The notes under the pieces: generated by a model
Database searches by the model: none
What the model was told of the DNA's origin: nothing
What the model saw: only the letters and a program-made list of their open reading frames with translations
Origin: Culex pipiens pallens
Taxonomy: Eukaryota > Arthropoda > Insecta > Diptera > Culicidae
Assembly: GCF_016801865.2 (NCBI RefSeq)
Contig: NC_068938.1
Span: 181,521,948-181,585,947 of the forward strand
Length of the DNA stretch: 64,000 nt
Direction of reading: 5' to 3'
Translations under genes and position numbers: made by a program
Shown here: positions 1-10,399 of the stretch, in pieces
Layout: each line of letters starts with the position of its first letter
Position numbering within the stretch: the stretch's first letter is position 1

Positions 1-627
1 TGTCACTCGTCGTCATCGTCAAGAGTCGCTAGGCACGTAATCGATTTCGGTTCCGAAAAGCGTCACGACATAATCAATCAATCACATGCCGATTGACGAC
101 TCTTCCACCGTGGATTGGCAAGGGATAGCTAAATATATAACTTGATGTGAATGTCCTTGGATTCGATTTGACGAAATCATTAACGAGTCGTGGTCGGTCT
201 TCCGGGATGCCCTCTGGATACTAATCATTGGGTTAGATATTGAGATTGTAGAATTACGTCCAAGGCAAATCTAATAATCGATTGCTTATTTTGAAACTTG
301 ACCAAAATATTAGTTGGATTTTGTGATCAAAATTAACTAACTGATTGGATTGGATTGTTGAATTAGCCTTGGCCAGTCCCTTCTCGTAGAAATGTGACCC
401 TAGAAAAGATGCCATTTTTTAAACCATTGGTAAAGTCATAACTTTAAATTTTCTTACATTTTAGGAATATTGCTTTCTTACAATTGTTTTTTAAGATAAA
501 ATATTTGTTTAAAAATTGAATTTTTGACAAATTTTTAGCTTCAGAATCACATGTAAATTAAATGTAAATGTAAATTAAATGTAATACGGATTGTCCAATC
601 ACTACAAAAATATGAACTAATCATATA
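1..627. other. AT-rich non-coding DNA, nothing recognised
   Basis: No open frame of coding character, no RNA gene and no clear repeat end is visible. A short direct repeat of the form AAATGTAAAT lies near 552-580. Probably intronic or intergenic. The first recognisable element starts at 628. Confidence 0.5.
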
Positions 628-899
628 CTGTCATGCCCCGGTTTTGCACGCCTCGGTTTTGCACTGTCCCGGTTTTGATTCGTTCAGTTGCCTCGATTAA
701 GCACGGTTCAGTGCTTAACTGAAGTACAGAGCTTATGGAATTTGGGATATATGGCAGATATTGATAATCGTATGAAAAATCATGCAAACATAAAAAATAT
801 ATAGTATTTTTGGAATCGGGATGATGGCAACTATCCATTGCAGATATAATTACATGAAAATTTTCACATAAAGATGTATTTATCCTGTATTTTGAAAAA

Positions 900-2880
900 G
901 CCTTGCTTCTCGAAAAAATATTCAAAATTATTTTTATCGCAATATGGGTATCAAATGATCGGATTTTTTCATACAATTCGAATGTAATAACAACATTTTT
1001 GAAAATGCTCAAATTTTTCACAAAACTACATATTTTCGAAAAAATACTCAAAATTTCAGTTTCAAATCAATTGATCGGGATTTTTCCATACATCTCGAAT
1101 GTAAAGACAACATTTTTTGAAAATACTCAAAATTTTCACAAAACTACGTATTTTCAAAAAAAATACTCAAAATTTCATTTCTTATAATATTGCTGTCAAA
1201 CGATCAGGATTTTTTCATACAATTCGAATGTAATAACAACATTTTTTGAAAATACACAAAATTTTCACAAAGCTATGTATTTTCGGAAAAATACCGTAAA
1301 ACGGGGTGACTTTGATAGCCGGGGTGACTTTGATAGGTTTGCGATTTTTCCGCAAAATGAAGAGTACAATTAAAATACGTAAGGAATGCTTTAGAAACAT
1401 ACTGACCGTGGTAGAGAAGTGTTCAAAGTACCTCAAGAAGAACTTTTCATAAAATTTTGACAAGTTTAAAAAGCTGGTTAACTATAGTTAAGAAAATGTT
1501 GATGAAAGTCATTATTTTAAACTTCTCAAAGTGCCATGATTTTCTCAATGAACATGATTTTTAATCGGAAAACGGAATGTATTTTCGGATTCTTGGACAA
1601 TTTTCCGCTAGGAGAAGGTTAAAAAAGTTTGTAAATAATAAATAATATGTGTTTTTGAAACACAATTAATAAAAATCTCCAAATTTATAGGCAATTTCAG
1701 TTGAAAAAATTGCATGTAAAATGTGGAAACTTGTGATTCGTGCTTTGAATTCAGTATAAAATGTAATATAAATCGATAATTTTATAAACAAAACTAGTTC
1801 TAACAAATTTCAGGCAAAATTCCGGCTTTTTAACAATTTTATCTAAAATTTATATATTTTTTGCTAAAAAGCTTATACACTTAGTTAACTAAATATACAC
1901 ATTGATTTTTTTTCTTAAAAACTATACCAGCTACTTCAGTAATGGTACATTTAGGGTACAAATAAAGTTTGAACATCTTAAATATGATTTCAACAAGAAA
2001 AACTATGACTATCAAAGTCACCCCGGAATTAAAACTAAGAATTTTTAACGTAACTATTTTTCTAAACATAATTGAAAAAACTTTTTTTCCGAAATAGTGC
2101 ATGGACTTTGTGTGGTCTACCCCAGTACATGTTTTAAAAATAATAATCTTGAGAAAAACCTTACCTGGTGGAAAATATTCTAAAAACAAATTGAAATCCT
2201 ATCAAAGTCACCCCGGTTTACGGTACTTAAAATTCAATATTTGTACAGTATGGGTATCAAACGATCTAATTTTTTTCATTTATTTCGAATGTAATAACAT
2301 TTTTTTGAAAATACTCAATTTTTTTTACAAAACTACATATTTTCGAAAAGAAAACTCAAAATTTCAGTTTCAAATCAAATGATCGGGATTTTTTCATACA
2401 TCTCGAATGTACAGACAACATTTTTTGAAAATACTCAAAATCTTAACAAAACTACGTATTATCAAAAAATTACTCAATATTTCAGTTTTTTACAATATGC
2501 ATATCAAGCGATCGGGATTTTTTCATACATTTCGAATGTTATAAGACAATTTTTTGAAAATGCTCAAATTTCCACAATACTGCGTATTTTCGAAAAAATA
2601 CTAAAAATTTCATTTCTTACAATATTGCTATCAAACGATCAGGATTTTTTCATACATTTCGATTGTAATAACAACATTTTTTGAAAATACTCAAAATTTT
2701 CACAAAGCTATGCATTTTCGAAAAAATACTTAAAATTTAAGTTTTTTACAGCTGGGGTATCAAACGATCTGGATTTTTTCATAGATTTCGAATGTAATAA
2801 CATATTTTTTTTAAATAGTCAAAGTTTCACAAAACTACGTATTTTCGAAAAAATACTAAAATTTTCGGTTATTGCTACCC
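900..2880 (+). repeat. ~117-129 bp tandem repeat, left arm of fold-back
   Basis: About eight monomers. Each holds 'atgggtatcaaacga', 'cgaatgtaataaca' and 'cgtattttcgaaaaaatac'. Spacing of the CGAATGTAA anchor is 117, 129, then (after the inserted MITE) 118, 129, 127 and 129 bp. The array is reversed in 3180-3660. Short open frames here are products of the repeat. Confidence 0.75.
1294..2223. mobile_element. Tc1/mariner-type MITE (CCGTAAAACGGGG ends)
   Basis: The termini are CCGTAAAACGGGGTGAC at the left and its near-complement at the right (GTCACCCCGGTTTACGG), with TA on each side (1292-1293, 2224-2225). The phrase 'ggggtgactttgatag' recurs inside both ends. It interrupts a monomer of the 900-2880 array, so it is younger than that array. 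A relative lies at 31536-32602. No transposase frame. Confidence 0.8.
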
Positions 2881-2999
2881 ATATCACGGAAAACAAAAAT
2901 ATGTTCGTACTTTTTGAAAATACGTGGTTTTGGAAAATTTTAAGTATTTAAAAAAATATGTTATTACATTTCAAATGTATTAAAAAAAGCAATTCTGTA

Positions 3000-3175
3000 G
3001 GTTTTTTTGTTAGACATTTTTCCTACTTTTGATTAGCCCTTTAGAATAACCAATTGTGTCCATGGACAAACAATATCAAAACATAGCTGAAAGGACCTCC
3101 AAATCTCTATTAGGTTTAATTGTAACAAATTGTGAACTGATTAATTACTGAATAAAAACTAAATTGAATTGAAAT
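3000..3175 (+). repeat. possible retroposon 3' tail inside palindrome centre
   Basis: The spacer between the inverted arms differs from the satellite. It ends in 'attactgaataaaaactaaattgaattga', similar to the A-rich tails of insect SINE/LINE 3' ends. It sits exactly between the mirror copies at 2868-3000 and 3352-3500. No TSD was identified, so the class is uncertain. Confidence 0.25.
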
Positions 3176-3993
3176 GTATTAAAAAATCCGATCTTTTGAT
3201 AACCATATCGTGAAAAACTGGAAATTTGAGTATTTTTTCAAAAATACGTAGTTTGTGAAATTTTTTAATGTTATCATAAAATGTTGGTTTTACATTCAAA
3301 ATGTATAAAAAATCCCGATCGTTTGAAACCCATACTGTAAAAAACTTAAACTTAATAAACTACAGAATTGCTTGTTTTATACATTTGAAATGCAATAACA
3401 TATTTTTTTAAATACTCCAAATTTTCACAAAACTACGTATTTTCAAAAAGAATGAAAATATTTTTGTTTTCCACGATATGGGTAGCAATAACCGAAAATT
3501 TTACTATTTTTTCGAAAATACATAGCTTTGTGAAAATTTTGAGTATTTTCAAAAAATGTTGTTATTACATTCGGAATTTATGAAAAAATCCTGATCGTTT
3601 GATAGCAATATTGTAAGAAATTAAATTTTGAGCATTTTTTCGAAAATACGTAATTTTTTCGAAAATGGCATTTTCAAAATACAGGAAAAATACGTATTTT
3701 TATGAAAATTTTCATGTAATTATAATTGCAATGGATAGCTGCCATCATACCGATTTCTAAACACTGTAATTTTTTGATGTTTGCATGATTTTTCATACGA
3801 TTATAGCCAATGTCTCCGATATAGCCAAAATCCCATAAGCTCTGTGCTTCAGTTATGCACGCCTCGGTTTTGCATCCCCTATATGCGGTGCTAAACCAAG
3901 GCATGACTGTATTTAGATTTGGCTTCAATATTCATGATAATAATTTTCATATCAACATGCTAAATTACCCCATATCCTTTATTCTATTTTCAG

Positions 3994-4053
3994 GTAAGCA
4001 ACCAATACTTTTATCAAACGAACCCAGAACCAAAAAAACACAATCATCGATTT
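3994..4053 (+). CDS. candidate 60-nt cassette exon
   Basis: A strong acceptor (pyrimidine-rich 'cctttattctattttcag', AG at 3992-3993) and a consensus donor GTAAGT (4054-4059) bracket exactly 60 nt. Two of three frames are open through the segment. In the phase where the first two bases complete a codon, the exon leaves one base at the end (symmetric phase). The segment is outside the transposon that ends at 3909 and outside the element that starts at 4388. No protein family is recognised. It could equally be a chance pairing of splice-like signals in AT-rich DNA. RNA support would be needed to call it an exon. Confidence 0.28.
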
Positions 4054-4562
4054 GTAAGTAAGCTATTTCCTGTTATTTGATCTCCAACTGGCTCCCGAGG
4101 CCACCCTGCTGGAAAAAAGAGAAAGCCGCGTGTGTTCCGGTCGGATTCGGATTCGCAAAATTCGTCCCGATTGTTTCCCAGCCCGGCATACTACTACTCC
4201 ATATTCCGATTTCAATTTCGGGGGGAACGTTTGATATTCAATACGCACAGGCTGGCACGGAATGGGTGAATTTCCATCTCGTTTTAGCCCTTTTTTGCCG
4301 TGCCCTGAAGATTTTTCTTGGGACCGCGGGTCGTTTTACATACTTTTCCCATAAATAAAAAACAAATTTCCCCTACTCGAAACCCGACAGACGGAAATAA
4401 CTTGGGAAGGTCAGTTTTTGATATTGTGAGAAGATCGAAATATGTTATTCGGATGATCGGATGTTATTGAACTGGTATGTCTCCATAACAAAAAAAGTTA
4501 TTGTTTTGGTTTATTTGTAATTTGCAAATAAACCTGCAGTTGCCATAACTCCTCTGTACTAG

Positions 4563-4795
4563 TCAGGGCTGCAGAGTTGGGTACCTCCAAGCGACTTTGA
4601 ATCCATACTTGAAGACAACTCCGACTCTGGATGCAGGATATGACGTCAACGACGACTTCAGCTCTCCAAAAATACCCGACTTCAGAGACTCCGACTCCAA
4701 GTAAAAGTTGCTGAAAATTTGCTGAATCCGATGCAGTCTCCGAGGTCTCACTCCAGCTCGAACTTCAACGTCAGCTCCGACTTCCTGGCTCTGTG
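4563..4795. mobile_element. diverged relic of the CAGGGCTG...GACTCC element
   Basis: It begins with CAGGGCTGCAGAGTTGGG and runs through degenerate 'gactccgactcc' motifs to 'cttcctggctctg'. A fuller copy of the same family is at 12610-14483. Short, diverged and without a visible TSD. Confidence 0.5.
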
Positions 4796-4848
4796 AAAAT
4801 AATAACAGTTTTTGTTATTCACACTTCAAAAATTCTCAATAAATAAAT

Positions 4849-5805
4849 CAATTCCGTTAGGGAATATAACAAAATTTAAAAAAAAATTAACTCTCAAAAG
4901 TTAATTTTATCGGATTAATTTTAGCTTGAAACCCCATTTCATGGTGAAATAAATGACCCCGATGAAATTGGTCAAAATTATTTCATAGTTCTAGCCAATT
5001 TTAGTAAAATCCCTTAGGGGGTATATCAAATAATTAAAAAAATCAACTTTCAAAATTACAACTTTTTAGAATAATTTTAGCTTAAGGACCCCATTTCATG
5101 GCCAAAATAATGACCCCGACGAAATTGGTCAAAATTATCCCATAGTTCTAGCCAATTTTAGCAAAGTCTCTTAGGGGGTATATCAAATAATTAAAAAAAT
5201 CAACTTTCAAAATTACAACTTTTTAGAATAATTTTAGCTTAAGGACCCCATTTCATGGCCAAAATAATGACCCAGACGAAATTGGTCAAAATTATTTCAT
5301 AGTTCTAGCCAATTTTAGTAAAATCCCTTAGGGGGTATATCAAATAATTAAAAATATCAACTTTCAAAATTTCAACTTTTTAGAATAATTTTAGCTTAAG
5401 GACCCTATTTCATGGTCAAAATAATGACCCTGACGAAATTGGTCAAAATTATCCCATAGTTCTAACCATTTTTAACAAAGTCCTTTAGGGGGTATATCAA
5501 ATAATTAAAAAAATCAACTTTCAAAATTTCAACTTTTTAAAATAATTTTAGCTTAAGGACCCCATTTCATGGCCAAAATAATGACCCCGACGAAATTGGT
5601 CATAATTATCCCATAGTTCTAGCCAATTTTAGCAATATCCCTTAGGGAGTATATCAAATAATTAAAAAAATCAGCTTTCAAAATTTCAACTCTTTAAAAT
5701 AATTTTAGCTTAAGGACCCCATTTCATGGCCAAGATAATGACCCCGACGAAATAAGACAAAATTATCCCAAAGATCTAAACATATTTAACAAAAGAAAAA
5801 AATAA
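4849..5805 (+). repeat. 157-bp tandem array, ~6 copies
   Basis: The anchor TTAGGG falls at 4857, 5014, 5171, 5328, 5485 and 5642, an exact 157-bp spacing throughout. Each monomer contains 'tttagcttaaggaccccatttcatgg' and 'gacgaaattggtcaaaatta'. Terminal copies are more diverged than internal ones, as expected for a homogenised array. It lies within the 4388-6120 TIR element. Confidence 0.9.
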
Positions 5806-6120
5806 CAGATTGTGTTATGGACACTTAGAAACTTTTCCATTTGTGCGATTTATGGTAATTTTATTCCTAAGTCAGTATACCGAACGAATAACAAATTTTG
5901 TTATTAGGAGATTTTTTGAAATGTATAACATTTCCTCTTATTAGCGTGTTATTAAACATTTTCAATATAATATCACTTCAATACCAAATTTTGTTATTTT
6001 ATCAGAAACTGTTATTATTTGTTCTTCTTTATGTTGAACTTCAGGATAAAATAATAACACTTTTTGTTATTTTAACAGGATTTGTTATTGAAATATTATT
6101 GATTTTGTTATTACCGTCTG

Positions 6121-7004
6121 CCCGGGAAGGGGGAGCGTTATTTTCGGTGAACTGTTTTAGGAGTTTTATTTGCGCGCACGCGGAAAACGAAATGTCAACC
6201 CCTTGTGGGATTTCCACCATCATATGTGTGACCGAACTGAAAAAAACCAAACAAACCAAATTTGTGTGGCCAATGGCCTGTGTGGTTTGCGTTGGTTAGT
6301 CAACCGTGTGAGTCCCTTAAATTTAGCTTTTCTATCTATTTTTGTTTTGTTTTTGTTACGCAGCGCAACTCACAAAAAAACAAAAAAGGACAATTCCAGT
6401 GAACCAAGGGTTACGACAAAAAAAATAAAATTTCAACTCCACTTTCCACCTTTTTCCCCATGAGTTTTCATTTTTAGAACCGCTCGGTTTGCGCGGGGAG
6501 CTCCTTTTTTTTGCATAACTTCCAGGGGCGCAATGCTTTCAGTGCCGCACATATTAGTGTACATCATTTCGCGGGCGTTCTCGCTGCCACCCCCTCACCT
6601 TTGTGTGGGATTTGAAGAGGGTGGAACAGAGTGGGCGGCTTTAACCCCACCCACCACCACGTGTGAGCGCGGGCAAATGTGATGACATTATTAAGTGAGA
6701 ACGTATGGAGGGCGGTGAATATTGTGGAGAATTTTGATACAAAAAGTTTGATTTTTTTGAGTTTTGTTCCAAAGTTTTGAGTTTTAATTCAATTTTTTGT
6801 ATTTTTCTTGAGTTATTAAAGCTCAATAATTTAACCAAGTCGGACATGTCAGTGAACAAATCTGGACTTTTTTGTATTAAATCCTATAAACAAATGCACC
6901 TTAACATTGAAATAAGGTGCGAGGGGGTACACTCAATTTATTACAAAAGTTTCAAAAAATTTACCTTATGTTCATAGATTCACAAATTAGTAACACATTT
7001 TTAA
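6121..7004. other. apparently single-copy non-coding DNA
   Basis: Higher GC than the flanking elements, with no TIR, tandem repeat or convincing coding frame. Possibly ancestral intron or intergenic sequence. Confidence 0.4.
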
Positions 7005-7008
7005 TATG

Positions 7009-8632
7009 GAGCAATTCTCCACCAAACCCGGAAATGGGTTTTACATATATTTTTTATTTGACTCAAACTTTGTGGGAGCCTTTCCTATGACCAAAGAAGT
7101 AATTTTGTGTCATTGGTTCACCCATACAAACCTTCATACAATTTTGGCAGCTGTTCATACAAAAATAGTACGTAAATATTCGAAAATCTGTAACTTTTCA
7201 AGAAAGTTTTTGATTGATTTTGGTGTCTTTGGTAAAGATGAGGACCAGTCAGACGTGGAAAAAAATGTGATTTGTTTATTAACTTTGTTTCACAAAAATT
7301 CTGTTCCTCAAAGTCCGTATTTTCTAATTTTTGATTTTTTTTATATGCTTTAGGGTACCAAACCCCTTATCTTCTAAGCCATTCAGAAGTATGACGAGTT
7401 ATGATTTTTTTAAATAGTGATTTTAGTAAAAATGGAAGTCGTGTACTTAAAACTTTGTAACCTCATTTTGATTAAGTGCGCCGTTTTCAAAATATAGTCA
7501 TTTAAAGTTGAATTGTGTTCGAAAATATCCAGTTCTTTGATTTTTTTAAATAGTGTGCATGATTGTCTATTCCTGAAAATATTTGTTTTAAAGGTTCAAA
7601 AAATCTCCTACAATTTCGTCTAAGAAACATTGAAGATTGGACCACAATTTATGAAGTTTTCCGATCTTTTCGAAAACAATATTTTTAAAATTTTAAATCA
7701 AGACTAACATTTCAAAAGGGTTAAACTTTCAATATTGCGCCCTTTTGAAGTGTTAATCTTGATTCAAAAAATTCTAAATATTGTTTGCGAAAAGATCGGA
7801 AAATTTCACGAATGGTTCACATTTTAACATTGAAAATCGGATATCGACATTAGAAAATGGAAGGTTGTTTGGGTGAGACTTAAAAAAAAACAATTTTCCT
7901 GTTTCTTTTTCTTTTAATTGCTGTATCTCAGCAACCAGTTGTCCAATGTTCAATGTTTCTTAGACGAAATTGTAGGATTTTTTTTGAACTTTTCGAAAAA
8001 CATATTGTCAGGAATAGACAATCATGAATAATCTATTTAAAAAAATAATAATAAAAAAAATCCGACATTTTTCGGACAAAATTCAACGTTGAAAGACTTT
8101 TGTTTTATAAAAGGTGTACTTGATAATAAATTTTTAAATTCTTTTCGATTGCAAATTCGATTTTACATAAAAAAGTAAGATAAAAAAATTCTAAGTACAA
8201 GATTTATTTTTTTTTACCAAAAACTCTCTTTAAGAAAACATAACTAGTCGGCAAAATTTTGGTCTATACTTCTGAATGGCTTGTAAGATGCGGGGTTTTG
8301 TCCCCTAAAACATAATAAAAAAATTCAAAAATTCAAAATGTGGATTATGGTAAATAGATTTTTTGTGAAGAAAAGTTAATTAAAAAATGACCATTTTTTT
8401 CGTGTACCTTTTTTATGATTAGTCCTCATCATTACCTACAACTTTGTCGAAGACACCAAGTCAATCAAACAATTCCTTGAAAAGTTACAGATTTTCGATG
8501 ATTTACTTACATTTTTTGTAAGTTGTCAAAATTGTTAGCTGCCAAAATTGTATGGAGATTTATATGGGTAAACCAATGACACAAAATTAAATAAAAATGG
8601 TCGAAATCGGCCGATTTCGTAGAGAATTGCTC
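7009..8632. mobile_element. palindromic fold-back MITE, 4-bp TSD (family A)
   Basis: It starts GAGCAATTCTCC and ends GAGAATTGCTC, flanked by TATG on both sides (7005-7008, 8633-8636). The two halves are long imperfect inverted repeats meeting near 7740, where 'actaacatttcaaaagggttaaac' faces its complement. Phrases such as 'gccgaagacacc(aa)tcaatca' and 'gttgctgagatatcgac' recur in all family A copies (44178-46106 and halves at 12005, 20082, 26094, 34866). No transposase frame; the open frame at 7006-7353 is fortuitous. Confidence 0.8.
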
Positions 8633-8636
8633 TATG

Positions 8637-9480
8637 CCATTTTAAGTTATTGTATTTGCAATTATAGTATGCAATGTTTATATGAAAATTGCTTGATTTT
8701 ATTGAAGGATTTAATTAATCTTACTAAAATAATATATTTTTATAGATTTGTTGTAGTAGTTGCAGAGATACATTAGATTTATGTTTATATGAAAATTGGA
8801 TGTCAACATAGAAAATCGAGAACTGCCTTTTGTTTCTAGTTTTTTTTTGTCTTTTTTTCACAAAATACCAAAAATTTGTTGAAATGCCCTAAATGTTGGC
8901 AATATTTTTAGACCGGATTTTCATCTATTTTTTTCCAGCTTTTGGGTCACTGAATTGAAATCTAATTTTTATTTTTGAACTTTAATGAACAATTACGGTA
9001 ACCTAAATCATGATGAAATATGACAATTTGATCAGCTCAGATAGATTGTCATTTCTCAAATTATTGTTTTTGTTTTATTTCGCTAAGATGTGGTTATCTT
9101 CAAGGTTATTTTAGTGGATTGCAGACTGGATTTCGTCATGTTAATGTGATGATTTTCTAATTTATATTGCTTAGGAATTGATAATTGGAAAACAATAACC
9201 CATCTCCACCGCGGACCAATGGACAAGCAATGGGGATATAGAAGGCAGGAATTGTTTATGCTCCGCTTTTTTAAGAGGATAAGGGAAATTCTCCCCGATA
9301 TCCTCACATAAGTTTGAGAAATGTCATCTAAATTGACTCGCTCAAGGTAGATCAAACCAATACAGCATGTCAGAAAATCTGGTGCTGTATACTTTTGAAC
9401 AACTTTCCCCATGTTAGGTTGTACCTGATCCAAGTAGACATGTTTGGACTTTTTTTGTGTAAGAATAAAGATTCATTTGT
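8637..9480. other. AT-rich non-coding DNA downstream of chitin-binding gene
   Basis: No supported gene. A 116-codon open frame on the minus strand at 9083-9433 has no recognisable domain and no promoter or poly(A) context. It is treated as chance. Confidence 0.4.
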
Positions 9481-9502
9481 TTGTATTTCAAACCATTCAA
9501 AG

Positions 9503-9508
9503 TTTATT
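9503..9508 (-). terminator. poly(A) signal AATAAA of chitin-binding gene
   Basis: TTTATT on the plus strand reads AATAAA on the minus strand, about 107 nt past the stop codon at 9615-9617. Confidence 0.65.
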
Positions 9509-9614
9509 CGTGCGCTTTTTTTTTCTTGTGGAAGCGTTCTCTTTCTTCGTTACACTATTGTTGACACATTACTCTATTGTTCTCAACTGTGGCACTTGAG
9601 ATCTAGAATCCGCT

Positions 9615-10292
9615 CTACCCGCAAATCCATCCAATGCAGTTATTTGACGGATACTGAAACGCGGGGGACTGTTGGAATGAGGGAGCCTGTGGGACGGGAA
9701 CTGAGGGGGAAGGTGGGAACGAAGGAGGCTGGGGAATTGGAATGGACGGAGAAGGTGGGAATGAGGGTGGTTGTGGGATGGGAACGGATGGAGAGGGTGG
9801 GAAGGAAGGAGGTTGGGGAATTGACGGGGATGGTGGGAATGAGGGAGGTTGGGGAATTGGGATTGACGGGGATGGTGGGAACGAAGGTGCAGGTGGGAAT
9901 GAAGGGGAGGGTGGGAACGAAGGAGAAGGTGGGAACGATGGAGGTTGCGGTGGAACAACGACATCCGTTGACGGTGGCATCAGAACCGGTGACGGAGCTG
10001 GAACACTAATCGAAGGAGGCAGCGAGTCCTGAACACAGGGCTGCTTGGGGTCACAGCAGGCTTGGTGTGGCCAATCGCACGATCCTGTCGCAGTGTTGAA
10101 GTGTAATCCAGTAGGGCAGTTGTACAAGCAAGCCTTGCCGCTTTCACACCTCAGGAATTGTCCACAATCGGTGTATGGCAGGAGTTTTTGGTTGAGTTTA
10201 TCCGTCGTACACCTGGGATCCGTTGAACAGATCTTTGTCTCGGCCTGGATGGCCACCACTAGGGTGGACACGACCAACAGAATTACTTTCAT
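9615..10292 (-). CDS. secreted CBM14 chitin-binding (peritrophin-like) protein with Pro-rich tail
   Basis: 225 aa. Residues 1-17 are a typical signal peptide (MKVILLVVSTLVVAIQA), so the product is predicted to be secreted. Residues ~22-80 form one peritrophin-A/CBM14 domain. Cysteines are at 28, 43, 49, 59, 72 and 79, and the diagnostic run CPTGLHFN...CDWP is present; such domains bind chitin in peritrophic matrix or cuticle. From ~95 to ~205 the chain is a repetitive PPSFPPSPS-(I/V)PIPQ tail, and it ends NNCIGWICG. The start is the first true ATG (10290-10292); the frame extends 16 codons upstream only through a GTG that lies in the predicted 5' UTR. The gene is intronless. The role as peritrophic matrix or cuticle component is inferred from the family; an immune or salivary role is not excluded. 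Confidence 0.9.
   Translation of the reverse strand: MKVILLVVSTLVVAIQAETKICSTDPRCTTDKLNQKLLPYTDCGQFLRCESGKACLYNCPTGLHFNTATGSCDWPHQACCDPKQPCVQDSLPPSISVPAPSPVLMPPSTDVVVPPQPPSFPPSPSFPPSPSFPPAPSFPPSPSIPIPQPPSFPPSPSIPQPPSFPPSPSVPIPQPPSFPPSPSIPIPQPPSFPPSPSVPVPQAPSFQQSPAFQYPSNNCIGWICG
9660..9955 (-). repeat. proline-coding minisatellite in the chitin-binding gene
   Basis: Degenerate in-frame units encode PPSFPPSPS, alternating with (I/V)PIPQ linkers. The plus strand appears as G-rich 'ggtgggaatgaggg' repeats, which create long spurious frames on both strands. Such arrays commonly vary in copy number between alleles. Confidence 0.85.
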
Positions 10293-10353
10293 CGCCAAAT
10301 AATTGACGCTCGGAGTTCTTAAAGATGTTACTCCTGCCACAAAACTACACGAA

Positions 10354-10358
10354 ACTGA
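10354..10358 (-). promoter_or_regulatory. initiator (TCAGT) of chitin-binding gene
   Basis: The minus strand reads TCAGT here, the arthropod Inr consensus, ~30 nt downstream of the TATA box and ~63 nt upstream of the ATG. Confidence 0.65.
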
Positions 10359-10380
10359 CTCGAGTTCTTCGTCTGGTATG

Positions 10381-10388
10381 CTTTTATA
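10381..10388 (-). promoter_or_regulatory. TATA box of chitin-binding gene
   Basis: The minus strand reads TATAAAAG. Its distance of about 31 nt to the TCAGT initiator is canonical. A TATA-Inr promoter suits a strongly induced or tissue-restricted secreted protein (inference). Confidence 0.75.
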
Positions 10389-10399
10389 GCTAACTTTAC

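Larger units (their letters stand above)
628..3909. mobile_element. pogo/Tigger-like fold-back element with satellite arms
   Basis: The ends are inverted (CTGTCATGCC at the left, GGCATGACTG at the right) and are flanked by TA on both sides (626-627, 3910-3911). The end sequence read inward, CAGTCATGCCTTGG, resembles pogo/Tigger termini, which is recalled family knowledge. The first ~270 bp (628-900) and last ~250 bp (3660-3909) are imperfect inverted copies of each other. Both contain 'cggttttgcacgcctcgg'-like subterminal motifs. The interior is a diverged tandem repeat of ~117-129 bp (CGAATGTAA anchors at 979, 1096, 1225, 2286, 2404, 2533, 2789), reversed after about 3180. No transposase frame remains, so this is a non-autonomous element. 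It carries a nested MITE at 1294-2223. Confidence 0.75.
4388..6120. mobile_element. TIR element containing a 157-bp tandem array
   Basis: Inverted ends CAGACGGAAATAAC (left) and GTTATTACCGTCTG (right) delimit the segment, and 'ttgttatt' motifs recur inside both ends. A clean TSD is not visible (CCCGA versus CCCGG), so the class is unresolved. The interior contains a fragment of the CAGGGCTG/GACTCC family (4563-4790) and a 157-bp array. No coding frame. Confidence 0.5.

Noticed and set aside
628..3909. CRISPR-like array of regularly spaced repeats
   Set aside because: Monomers are long, diverged and continuous with no unique spacers, and the sequence is eukaryotic.
9569..10032. Gly/Glu-rich and His/Pro-rich frames on both strands
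   Set aside because: Shadows of the proline-coding repeat in the chitin-binding gene.
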